A stretch of DNA of 26,600 bases, from the IMG/VR virus record IMGVR_UViG_3300025914_000042, positions 1 to 26,600 of that record; one strand, given 5' to 3'. The translations under genes and the position numbers were made by a program. Source of the DNA: a virus. The notes below the pieces were generated by a model that was not told where the DNA came from, made no database searches, and saw only the letters and a list, made by a program, of their open reading frames with translations. Positions 7,931 to 14,518 of the stretch are shown here, piece after piece (position 1 is the first letter of the stretch; each line of letters begins with the position of its first letter).

Positions 7931-8617
7931 CTATTTCAAAAGTACGTAAATATTATAATTTTTCAAGGTCGCATCAAAATTTGGCAGCAGAATCACAAAT
8001 CCCCCCGAAGGTGTATATTCCCAATCTGTGCCGTGGTCCAAAAAAGTAGGCACGTCATTCAAAAAAACCTCGAAAAGCTTTCCCGCCAGATCTGGGTTGT
8101 CGTAATGCGTGGCATCCGTAAAATCTGCACTTTTTATCTGGATAATGCCTTTTAATCCTTGCATGGGAGTAGTGTCTAAGGTTTGACGAACATGTTGCCT
8201 AAAGGTGATGCGCCGCCGCGTCATAGTGCTGGCCTGCCCGAGGGTCATCCCAAGGTCCCGGTCATCAATGATCCTGACGCAGTTGATCTGGACGCCCGTC
8301 TGACGCGCAAGTCCGTCGATTCCTGGCGACGGAAGGACAAGGCCCAGTATCTGCCCGGCGATGTTGTCTACCACCTGCTTATTGGCCCTGGCGGCTTTGT
8401 AGACGATATCTACCGAAATATCCTCATCACTATCAAAGCTCTGCATGGTTCCCGTATCGCTCCCTGACTGAATGGAAAGGAGGACATAAGGGTTCGCGCC
8501 GGCGTCCTGCAGCTTCTTTATGTCATCGCTCACCGGCACGCCCGTGCTATTATATAGCAGTGAGCCATTCAATAGCTCATAATATGCCTTCCTTACCGGG
8601 TGTTTGACGTCGATCAT
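7931..8617 (-). CDS. Tail terminator-like protein with extra C-terminal domain
   Basis: 228 residues. Residues 1-150 (HPVRKAYYELLNGSL, then PYVLLSIQSGSD, a polar strand and FRQHVRQTL at its end) have the order and position of the DUF3168/gp17-type tail terminator, which caps the tube and joins it to the head. The last ~72 residues are an added domain (KSADFTDAT, LAGKLFEVFLNDVPTFLD, GGF, FDATLKNYNIYVLLK) that also forms most of the small protein at 678-1052. The start ATG 8617 overlaps the upstream stop (ATGA). The tail terminator role is inferred from position and the N-terminal pattern; the role of the extra domain is unknown. Confidence 0.78.
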   Translation of the reverse strand: MIDVKHPVRKAYYELLNGSLLYNSTGVPVSDDIKKLQDAGANPYVLLSIQSGSDTGTMQSFDSDEDISVDIVYKAARANKQVVDNIAGQILGLVLPSPGIDGLARQTGVQINCVRIIDDRDLGMTLGQASTMTRRRITFRQHVRQTLDTTPMQGLKGIIQIKSADFTDATHYDNPDLAGKLFEVFLNDVPTFLDHGTDWEYTPSGGFVILLPNFDATLKNYNIYVLLK

Positions 8618-8835
8618 TCTACCTCAATTAATTGATTGTCTATCGGTTTCATGTGAGTATAAGCGCCGGTGACCGGATTAAAATACATGGCGCCTATTTC
8701 CCACTGTGTCACCTGTTCGCCTTGCATCGTTTTCACGGTTGCGGTTGGGATTTTCTCAATGAGTAAGCGCAGGCCGGAAAGTTGACACTGGTATATACAT
8801 CCTACAATGAGCTCCGATACTTTGAAAGTTCTCAT
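8614..8835 (-). CDS. Small protein of unknown function in neck region
   Basis: 73 residues, with ATGA overlaps at both ends (8832-8835 upstream, 8614-8617 downstream), so it is tightly built into the neck gene run. The pattern (VGCIYQCQLSGLRLLIEK ... GAMYFNPVTGAYTHMKPIDNQLIEVE) suggests a compact beta-rich fold. I recognise no family, no membrane segment and no cysteine cluster. Placement between the gp10-like and terminator-like proteins hints at a role in head-tail joining, but it could be an accessory protein. Confidence 0.75.
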   Translation of the reverse strand: MRTFKVSELIVGCIYQCQLSGLRLLIEKIPTATVKTMQGEQVTQWEIGAMYFNPVTGAYTHMKPIDNQLIEVE

Positions 8836-9365
8836 ACCTTATTATCCAATAATTTTTGAACCCGGTTAATAATGATCGGCTTTATGCGTTCATAAGCCGG
8901 AAAAAAGAAAGGTTGCGGTGTAACCCCATGGATCATGATGGAGACGTAGATAGGATACCAAAGCTCCTGATCTATTCCTTTTCTCTTGCACCAAGCGTAA
9001 ATTGCTTCCTTTGCCGGCAAGCCCCCGCCTTCCGTATACAGCCCGCTGGCAAAATTGCCTTTGAACTGGGCGGCATATTCTTCCAGCCCCGGCGGTATCT
9101 GTACCTTTTCCATTGTGCCGAACTCTACATAAGGGCTGTATTCGGCATTGCTCGTTACTTCATAAAGCGTGGCATCTACTTTTCTCGAGCTTATTTGCTG
9201 GCGGAGCGTTCCCTGATCGCCCGGCGCACGTTGTTTGGCCTCTGCAGCTATCGATTGCGCCCCGTCCGCTAATTCTCTTTCGACATCCCGCACAAGTCTG
9301 TCCTGCAGCCGGTAGATCTTGCGCTGCAGCTCTGTCAGTCCAACTATAGCGGGATTGTCAGACAT
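8832..9365 (-). CDS. HK97 gp10-like tail completion protein
   Basis: 177 residues. The pattern ADGAQSIAAEAKQRAPGDQGTLRQQISSRKV, then YEVTSNAEYSPYVEFGT, is the family signature of HK97 gp10-like proteins: an N-terminal helix, APxDxGxL, and a Y.PYVEFGT strand. These proteins finish the neck or tail after head assembly. Compared with the typical ~110-150 residues it has a longer insert (around 100-150, including YTEGGGLPAKEAIYAWCKRKGID) before the final VTPQPFFFPAYE motif. It overlaps the head closure gene upstream by 8 bases and its downstream neighbour by 4. Confidence 0.88.
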   Translation of the reverse strand: MSDNPAIVGLTELQRKIYRLQDRLVRDVERELADGAQSIAAEAKQRAPGDQGTLRQQISSRKVDATLYEVTSNAEYSPYVEFGTMEKVQIPPGLEEYAAQFKGNFASGLYTEGGGLPAKEAIYAWCKRKGIDQELWYPIYVSIMIHGVTPQPFFFPAYERIKPIIINRVQKLLDNKV

Positions 9366-9696
9366 CTATTTTATTGAGGTTGAAAATGTAAATATGTCTT
9401 ATCTGGTTCTCCAATTCGAAGTCCATGATCTGGTAAGGGTGTCCATCTATCATCAATCGCGTGTCCTGATCAATGACCAGATCGCTTTGGTACCGGCAAA
9501 TCCACACGTAGCTTTTATTGAACTGCAAACTACCTTCCTCAATGCCTTTGCCGCCCTTCGTCTTTTCCAGTCTCCCCCGGGTGGTGACTATATTGACCCA
9601 GTTGTCATCCTGACCGCCGGAATCATTATCCGCCGGCTGGTTCTTTTGAAAGATACCCACATGCCGGAACTCTCCTATGGTATACGTTAATGCCAT
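9358..9696 (-). CDS. Head-tail joining (head closure) protein
   Basis: 112 residues of the SPP1 gp16/HK97 head closure type: MALTYTIGEFRHVGIFQ, an acidic loop with DSGGQDDNWV, a strand with TTRGRLEKTKGGKGIEEG, and a final part with DTRLMIDGHPYQIMDFE. It forms the ring below the connector that closes the packaged head. It overlaps the connector gene upstream by 10 bases and the gp10-like gene downstream by 8. The gene order connector, closure, gp10-like, terminator, tube is that of classical siphoviruses. Confidence 0.88.
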   Translation of the reverse strand: MALTYTIGEFRHVGIFQKNQPADNDSGGQDDNWVNIVTTRGRLEKTKGGKGIEEGSLQFNKSYVWICRYQSDLVIDQDTRLMIDGHPYQIMDFELENQIRHIYIFNLNKIDV

Positions 9697-10304
9697 GCGA
9701 TCCTCCTGTACTTATCGGCGATGATCTGCGACGCAGCGCAGACGCCAGGTACATCAGCGTTGTAACGTTTGCTCTCATCACCTCTCTTCTCATATCTGAA
9801 AAGAATCTCGTTGAGAAGTGCCAGCTTTAAGTCCAGGGGAATGGCATTTTGATAGCCGGTATGATAGATGATAATGTAGGTGCCGGTAGAATTGAGGGTT
9901 ATATGCTTATAAAGGCTGCCGGTGAGCATATAGTCCTCGTTCTCGGTCAGATTGGTCACCGAGGTACCGCAGACCCGCGTAATGCTCGTGAACTCCTTGA
10001 ATGGCCCATATGGTAGTTCTATAACATTCTCCTGATCCTCGGAGCTCCTGTATGAATTGGAAAAACGGGTGCTGATATTGTTCTCTATCCGGAGCGTGGC
10101 GGTCACCGTCTTTTCTACCAAAGAAATGTGGCAATAATTTTCCAGAACAGCCCGGCAGGCGGGGATCAGGAAATTTGCCAGGTAGTCGTCATCCTCGTTA
10201 TGGGTGATGTAGCAATGGGATTTTGCCTCGGCCAGCGTAACCGGCTCTGTAGGCGGGGTGTAAGATTCTTCCTGGCTTATATCGTCGAAGAAGTTTTGAA
10301 GCAT
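9687..10304 (-). CDS. Head-tail connector (gp6-like adaptor)
   Basis: 205 residues. The N-terminal half (PVTLAEAKSHCYI, then EDDDYLANFLIPACRAVLENYCHISL) is the signature of the phage gp6-like connector family, in which helices bind below the portal. The C-terminal part (PLDLKLALLNEILFRYEKRGDES ... AASQIIADKYRRIAWH) is the conserved closing helix pair. Residues ~75-150 are a beta insert (VIELPYGPFKEFTSITRVCG ... TGTYIIIYHTGY). It starts at ATG 10304, six bases after the GT4 stop. The glycosyltransferase cassette separates it from the capsid gene, which it would normally follow closely. Confidence 0.9.
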   Translation of the reverse strand: MLQNFFDDISQEESYTPPTEPVTLAEAKSHCYITHNEDDDYLANFLIPACRAVLENYCHISLVEKTVTATLRIENNISTRFSNSYRSSEDQENVIELPYGPFKEFTSITRVCGTSVTNLTENEDYMLTGSLYKHITLNSTGTYIIIYHTGYQNAIPLDLKLALLNEILFRYEKRGDESKRYNADVPGVCAASQIIADKYRRIAWH

Positions 10305-10310
10305 CGTCCC

Positions 10311-11324
10311 TTATTTTGCGTTTTGGATGAAGTTTTCCAACTCCTGGTACTCCTGTAAGGGGTCCAGTTCGCGTGAACGATGCCTACATATTTCGCTTTG
10401 CCGAAGGTACGTTTTTTTGTTATCCAGCCGTTTAATTTCTTTGTCCCAGCCTTCGATATTGTCTCGCTCCACGAATATGCCGGCCGATCCTGCATTCTCC
10501 TTCAGGCCAAAGGTGGGCGTACTGATCACTGGGATGCCGTTGCACATCGCTTCTGTGCAGGTCATGCCCCATGATTCATATGCTGACGGCATCAGCAGAA
10601 TTCGCGTCTGCTGGTAAATGGGCAGGATATTGGGGGTGTTATCCATCAAAATCACATTGGGCAGCTTCTGGATGATCTGCTCGTCATAGCTTCCCTTGAC
10701 GCCCAGAAACATCCTATCCGGCATCCGCCGGGCGATCTCATAGAAGATGTTCCCGCCCTTGTTGTCGTTCAGGTTGATCAGGGTAATAAACCGGTTCCTG
10801 CTGGGATCGGGACAGACGTCATATTTCCGCCAGTCAACCGGCGGGTGGAGGACCATGGATGGCTTGTTGTAGTTCAATAGCTCTTTGGCTGAGCGGCTGT
10901 TATAGATAACATTTACGGGCAGACGGTCGTCATTCAGAAAGTTATAGTGCTGGGATGTATTATGGGCGATGAAAATCACCGGCTTTTTCATAGTTCTACA
11001 AATCAGAGCCGTCCACTTGGTGTATTCTAGGTGGGTGATTGCCTTCTGTGCCCAATGGAAGTGCGTGTCCAGCTGCTTTTCCGCAGGGAACACCTCTACC
11101 CCTTCATAATCGTACGGCTTGGTGATGCCATATTTCTTGCCCTGGTGAAGCAGGACGCGGCATTGGTGGCCCCTGCTCACGAGGTATTTGGCCATGTTGT
11201 GAATGAAATATTCTCCCCCTCTTTGGTTGCACCCGTTGCGGCCGACCTACTTAAAGATCGGCCGCAACGGGCAATTGTGTTTAGGTGGATAAAGATGCAC
11301 TGAAAATAGCAACCTAAGCCCCAT
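10311..11324 (-). CDS. GT4-family glycosyltransferase, frame broken by a hairpin with in-frame TAG
   Basis: A GT-B retaining glycosyltransferase: residues counted from the internal Met at 11195 include DNKGG (144-148), a Rossmann-like C-terminal half and ESWGMTCTE (207-215), the E-x7-E motif of GT4. The intact N-terminus is upstream. ATG 11324, overlapping the HNH stop by 11 bases, gives MGLRLLFSVHLYPPKHNC, the first strand and loop expected of GT4. Then comes a GC-rich hairpin with TAG at 11249-11247, after which the same frame resumes as NQRGGEYFIHN and MAKYL. Starting at 11195 (294 residues) would omit the first strand and glycine loop. The product is either restored by translational bypassing (TGC to TGC gives about 323 residues) or the gene is inactivated. 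Probable substrates are virion or host surface glycans. Confidence 0.85.
10382..10393 (-). repeat. AAATATGTAGGC element inside the GT4 3' end
   Basis: The coding strand reads AAATATGTAGGC, one base different from the copies at 7874 and 12653, within the GT4 reading frame 78 bp before the connector ATG. It could be chance, or a promoter element for the neck genes. Confidence 0.3.
11229..11273 (-). other. Hairpin coding gap with in-frame stop inside the GT4 gene (candidate bypass element)
   Basis: The coding strand has TGC (11273-11271), then a perfect 14-bp stem: arms 11271-11258 (CCCGTTGCGGCCGA) and 11245-11232 (TCGGCCGCAACGGG), with a 12-base loop TCTTTAAGTAGG. A second TGC (11231-11229) follows. 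TTG/CAA can extend the stem past a 2-base bulge. The TAG in the loop is in frame with both coding parts. 39 bases separate the two TGC codons; if the insert instead runs to the GGG codon it is 51 bases, a multiple of three. No T-run follows, so it is not a normal terminator. Confidence 0.75.
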
Positions 11325-11853
11325 AAGTATAGTTTTTGTTGTGACGAATATTTTTGCAAAAAACCTCAAATCTGATATTCATGCTCGAATGATTATACGC
11401 TTCTCTGGCGCTATCATAATATACACCAGACAGGAGATGTAAAACAGTCTTTGACAAGTGATTGTCTTTACCTTTGGGCGATCCTTTCCGGAGACCTGTC
11501 GCGTTTGCGTGAATCTGGTTTAATGAATTGTTGCACCATTCTAAATTACTGGCAGCATTGTTAGCCTTATTGCCATCAATATGATTTACCTGATCATACC
11601 CATTAGGATTTGGTATGAACTGATTCGCTACCAATCTATGCACACGGTAAGAAGAAAAATCATCTTTCGATCTCCATAATCGAATTTTCATGTACCCCTT
11701 TTCATCAGGCGAAGGTCTAAGCATCTTGCCCGCTTTTGTACATGGGCCCCATCTATTCTGCGTTTTTTTGGCAAAACTTCTTATTCGTCCATCCGTGCTG
11801 ATCTCAAACAATTGTTCATAACCTTTTAGCGGCTGCCATTTTTCTTGTATCAT
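11314..11853 (-). CDS. Free-standing NUMOD4/HNH homing endonuclease
   Basis: 179 residues. A NUMOD4 module at ~4-27 (EKWQPLKGYEQLFEISTDGRIRSF) is followed by an HNH_3 nuclease core at ~70-110 (HRLVANQFIPNP ... VNHIDGNKANNAASNLEWC), with His91-Ile-Asp93 and Asn103 in the expected catalytic/metal pattern. A C-terminal part (~130-179, SGVYYDSAREAYNHSSMN) resembles a NUMOD1-type DNA-binding segment. Its ATG overlaps the GT11 stop (ATGA) and its stop overlaps the GT4 start by 11 bases, so it sits exactly at an operon junction. Such genes spread by cutting uninserted relatives. The broken GT4 frame directly downstream makes it a candidate partner of that hairpin. Confidence 0.92.
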   Translation of the reverse strand: MIQEKWQPLKGYEQLFEISTDGRIRSFAKKTQNRWGPCTKAGKMLRPSPDEKGYMKIRLWRSKDDFSSYRVHRLVANQFIPNPNGYDQVNHIDGNKANNAASNLEWCNNSLNQIHANATGLRKGSPKGKDNHLSKTVLHLLSGVYYDSAREAYNHSSMNIRFEVFCKNIRHNKNYTYGA

Positions 11854-12623
11854 ATCACTATCGAATTTTCAGGATATAAGTCTTTCGTTTCCATCGGTAT
11901 ACTCCAGGCTGGTCCAAACCAATTGGATGGACAGACAATCTTCTTTTCAGGATGCTCTCCCAGGATAGCCGCCATAAGGGAGTAGGATGAATTGCCTGTG
12001 ATGAAGTGCTTGCACGCCTTCATAAGCTTAAAATCATTGATGTAATCCTGCTCTTTGCTCTGGAATATATATCCGTTTGGTCGCAAGTCTTTGGTAATTT
12101 CGAATGCACAATCCGGATCATCAGAGAAGACGACAAATTTTTGGCCTACGGGGAAAAGGCTCATTGCCAGTTTATAATATTCGGCAGTTAGTCTGGGATG
12201 GTATTTATTGTCATAGTCGCCTAATCGCACATGCACGGCACAAACGTCTTGAGGAGAAAATTCATCCTTCATCGTGAAGTAATGCCTCACCTCATCAATA
12301 CAATGCTTGAAGTATTTTTCGCTTTGGAAGTGTCCGGCAAGATCCCAATTGCCAGCAGGTAGGTAAATGTCATGATATCCCCATGTGTATTCCCGCTTGA
12401 TGAGCTGGGGGTAGTCCACTGCCAGTCGAGGCAGCGGGTTGACGAAGTATTTGTCCAGCTCAATATCTTCAGTTGAGCCAAAACGCTCTTTATGATCCCA
12501 GTTTATGAATGGGGGAAAGCCGTAAGGTTGACAGCTTTTCCGGGCAATACCTATCACGGCAGCTATCTGAAACAGCGCATTGGCGAACCTGCCATACCGC
12601 CCAATAGAGGAATTTGTCAGCAT
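11850..12623 (-). CDS. GT11-family (alpha-1,2-fucosyltransferase-like) glycosyltransferase
   Basis: 257 residues. Two GT11 hallmarks are clear: an N-terminal GRYGRFANALFQIAAVIGIAR (8-28, compare GGLGNQMFQYA), and HVRLGDY at 131-137, which is the HxRxGDY donor-site motif. A C-terminal FITGNSSYSLMAAIL follows, the usual NSSFSWWAA region. Members move fucose or a related sugar from the GDP-sugar onto glycans. The likely acceptor is a virion or lipopolysaccharide glycan, which the sequence does not decide. It begins 39 bp after the FkbM-like gene, with a TAATATGTAGGC element in the gap, and is followed by the HNH gene. A slightly short N-terminal loop (GRYGRFAN) is the only deviation I see. Confidence 0.88.
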   Translation of the reverse strand: MLTNSSIGRYGRFANALFQIAAVIGIARKSCQPYGFPPFINWDHKERFGSTEDIELDKYFVNPLPRLAVDYPQLIKREYTWGYHDIYLPAGNWDLAGHFQSEKYFKHCIDEVRHYFTMKDEFSPQDVCAVHVRLGDYDNKYHPRLTAEYYKLAMSLFPVGQKFVVFSDDPDCAFEITKDLRPNGYIFQSKEQDYINDFKLMKACKHFITGNSSYSLMAAILGEHPEKKIVCPSNWFGPAWSIPMETKDLYPENSIVI

Positions 12624-12652
12624 GCGGAATGAACCGCCGCAGCTTTATCGAC

Positions 12653-12664
12653 GCCTACATATTA
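12653..12664 (-). repeat. Copy of the TAATATGTAGGC element
   Basis: The coding strand reads TAATATGTAGGC, starting inside the FkbM-like stop codon (TAA) and lying 30 bp before the GT11 ATG. It is identical to the copy at 7874. A possible promoter or regulator site; no known consensus is matched. Confidence 0.45.
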
Positions 12665-13267
12665 CAACCAGGACCGGTCAAAATATTGGTCCGCGTTCGC
12701 TACACCATCTCCATCGATCTCGGGGAAAAGGTTGCGATATTTATTCAGGATGAAAATACAGTTGCCTTTGTGGGCCAGCAGGAAATATCCTTTCGATAGT
12801 CCGAGCATGACCATGGCGCTATAGGATGCCCCTCTGTTACCTGGAATAACTACTTCAGGCGGGGCAATGGAACTATTGACCTCTATCACTACCACGTCAG
12901 CAAAGCCCCTGTAGGCGTTCCAGATGTTGAAATCGTCGTTATCCACATCTATCGACAACAGGTTGAGCGTCGCCGGGATCAGCTCATTGACGTTCTGGGC
13001 GGTCACTGGCCCGAAATACAACTCAATCTTCTTGCCAAGGGTGTTATCTATGAGCGCCTTTGCTCTGGCGGGATCGGCTTCTATGAGCTTGCCGGACCAG
13101 CCATTTTCCAGAAGTAGACGGGTATTGCTGCAAAATATGCCGTCTGCTGCGCCGAACTCGCAGAACTTTCCGTTCTTGATTTTAAGCCTTTGGAAAATTT
13201 CATCCAAAAGGCCGTCTTCGCCGTTCTGCGAATATACATCTGCACGGTATTTGTCGAATAGTCTCAT
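12662..13267 (-). CDS. FkbM-like SAM-dependent methyltransferase
   Basis: 201 residues. DVYSQNGEDGLLDEIFQRL (10-28) and KFCEFGAADGIFCSNT (34-49) are the start and the SAM-binding glycine-rich loop of FkbM-like methyltransferases found in polysaccharide clusters. LLSIDVDNDDFNIWNAY (around 105-120) supplies the acidic post-motif, and VVVIEVNSSI another core strand. Members usually O-methylate sugar residues, which can cap or mask a glycan. It overlaps the zinc-ribbon gene by ATGA (13264-13267). It is the only non-glycosyltransferase enzyme of the glycan cassette, so modification of the added sugar is a fair inference. Its acceptor is unknown. Confidence 0.85.
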   Translation of the reverse strand: MRLFDKYRADVYSQNGEDGLLDEIFQRLKIKNGKFCEFGAADGIFCSNTRLLLENGWSGKLIEADPARAKALIDNTLGKKIELYFGPVTAQNVNELIPATLNLLSIDVDNDDFNIWNAYRGFADVVVIEVNSSIAPPEVVIPGNRGASYSAMVMLGLSKGYFLLAHKGNCIFILNKYRNLFPEIDGDGVANADQYFDRSWL

Positions 13268-13596
13268 AACTCTTTCAATTTATTGTAACATGGCTGGCAT
13301 AGATCGGTTTTCTTTTCAACCGGCTGCCCGCCTATTTTGACCTCCAAAACTAAGCGTTCGCCCATAATGAAGGCACCGCAGTTGCTGCATGCCTTTCGGG
13401 GCTCTTCTTTATTTTCCAGATTGGCGAACATCTCGATTCCTTTTATTTTGCGGCGCCGGAAGGGGGCCAAAAACCATACTTTTCCCATAAGCCTCCATAT
13501 TAAAGGCGGAGGGTTGGTTCCCCACGCCTCATTAAAAATAAGAGGCCTGGAAGGAATTACCTCGTCATCGTCTATGCCCGGTAATTTTATCCCCAT
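13264..13596 (-). CDS. Small zinc-ribbon protein in the glycan cassette
   Basis: 110 residues from ATG 13596, overlapping the upstream transferase by 10 bases. The C-terminal ~55 residues contain two Cys pairs (KACSNCGAF and DLCQPCYNKL) about 30 residues apart around LVLEVKIGG, a zinc-ribbon/knuckle fold common in small phage proteins. The N-terminal part is proline- and tryptophan-rich (NEAWGTNPPPLIWRLMGKVW) with a short hydrophobic stretch. An internal Met56 (MFANLENKEEPRKACSNCG) would give just the ribbon. It overlaps the methyltransferase start by ATGA. A DNA- or protein-binding role is possible; nothing ties it to sugars except location. Confidence 0.72.
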   Translation of the reverse strand: MGIKLPGIDDDEVIPSRPLIFNEAWGTNPPPLIWRLMGKVWFLAPFRRRKIKGIEMFANLENKEEPRKACSNCGAFIMGERLVLEVKIGGQPVEKKTDLCQPCYNKLKEL

Positions 13597-14333
13597 TCCT
13601 CATTTCTTTTTCGGTGATGGTTTAAAAGTACGGGATATTTGTCGCCTTCATAGCCGGATCTCAGGTGACCAGCTGTAGTCGTTGGAAACCAATGTAATCT
13701 GTAGCCGTACTTGATCTGAAGGCAGCACAGGATTGATTGATCCCAGCGGTGTTCCTGGAAGGTAGGCACATTCGGCAGCTTGCTGGGCTCGTTGTCGATC
13801 ATTCCTGGGACAAGGCTCCATGCATACCACTCCTGAATGAATTTGCGGGTTTCCGGCGTGACGCGGACAAAGAAGGTGGATGCCTGGACTTGGGTAAATT
13901 CGTCGAGCTCACTGTTATAGTTTCCATTGGCACCCAACGAGTAGAACCAGTTCGACAAAATATCCTGAATAACGTCCATCTTACACCAATCAACGTGTTT
14001 CCACCCATTCGAAAAGAAAAGTATATCCTGGTCCATCCCGTCAATAGCCTGCCGCATATCCCCTACCCATTCGTTGCCGGCGTCGCAGTAGATGAGAATG
14101 TCGCCATCCTTCAGCCGGCACATTTCCCGGTGGACAATGTAAGGTTTCCAGGCATAAAATCCCGCCCCCTTCTGATGCTGCAGTACGTCGGCCATGGTTT
14201 CGCGGAATTCAGCAGATAGATCATTGGGTGTCCAGATGCTATATTCATCCGCGCCATGCTGCATGGCTGACTGAACACACTTGTTGGCGCTTATGGTCAT
14301 CCTGCTATCTGTGAATGTGACAAGTTTGATCAT
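13587..14333 (-). CDS. GT-A-type glycosyltransferase-like protein
   Basis: 248 residues. QKGAGFYAWKPYIV (54-67), DGDILIYCDAG (76-86, a DxD-like metal and nucleotide-sugar site) and late EHRWDQSILCCLQ are the features of a family of putative sugar transferases found in capsule and LPS loci (pattern GxGxWxWKP, DGD.l.Y.DAG, H..DQSI). The N-terminus MIKLVTFTDSRM begins at once with the first Rossmann strand, which supports the chosen start, and its ATGA overlap with the upstream small gene also fits. Donor and acceptor are unknown. Together with the GT25-like, GT11 and GT4 genes it would allow a short oligosaccharide to be built. Confidence 0.8.
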   Translation of the reverse strand: MIKLVTFTDSRMTISANKCVQSAMQHGADEYSIWTPNDLSAEFRETMADVLQHQKGAGFYAWKPYIVHREMCRLKDGDILIYCDAGNEWVGDMRQAIDGMDQDILFFSNGWKHVDWCKMDVIQDILSNWFYSLGANGNYNSELDEFTQVQASTFFVRVTPETRKFIQEWYAWSLVPGMIDNEPSKLPNVPTFQEHRWDQSILCCLQIKYGYRLHWFPTTTAGHLRSGYEGDKYPVLLNHHRKRNEEWG

Positions 14334-14518
14334 ATTCTATGGATGCTTTTGATAATGGCGACGGCTCTTATTGTCACCTTATTTACATCCGATTCATCAG
14401 CATGAATATCAATATGCTCTATCAGCGGCAATTCTTCCATATTGGGGCTGAAGGCTTTAAAACCACCGCTATCATCTACAACGATAATAATAGCCGGCTG
14501 TGCGACATTTATACTCAT
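14330..14518 (-). CDS. Small protein of unknown function in the glycan cassette
   Basis: 62 residues, with ATGA overlaps to both neighbours (14515-14518 and 14330-14333), which argues strongly that it is translated. Composition: a hydrophobic strand AIIIVVDDSG near the N-terminus, then acidic sequence and KVTIRAVAIIKSIHRI at the end. No membrane helix of normal length, no cysteines, no family recognised. Confidence 0.7.
   Translation of the reverse strand: MSINVAQPAIIIVVDDSGGFKAFSPNMEELPLIEHIDIHADESDVNKVTIRAVAIIKSIHRI

Noticed and set aside
11232-11271. Hairpin inside GT4 as a simple intrinsic terminator
   Set aside because: No T-run follows on the coding strand (TGCAACCAAAGAGG) and it lies inside a reading frame that resumes in phase.
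10311-11324. TAG recoded as an amino acid in this phage, explaining the GT4 stop
   Set aside because: TAG serves as the normal stop for the HNH gene, tail tube, tail chaperone and terminase small subunit, and reading through it in those genes would disrupt overlaps. The extra 17 residues also do not look like GT4 sequence.
11177-11359. 60-codon frame MQKYSSQQKLYLWG across the HNH/GT4 junction
   Set aside because: It lies in a third frame, has no family features and crosses two better-supported genes.
11314-11853. Group I or II intron hosting the HNH gene
   Set aside because: The ORF overlaps coding genes on both sides, leaving no room for intron RNA structure, and no split exon remains upstream of it.
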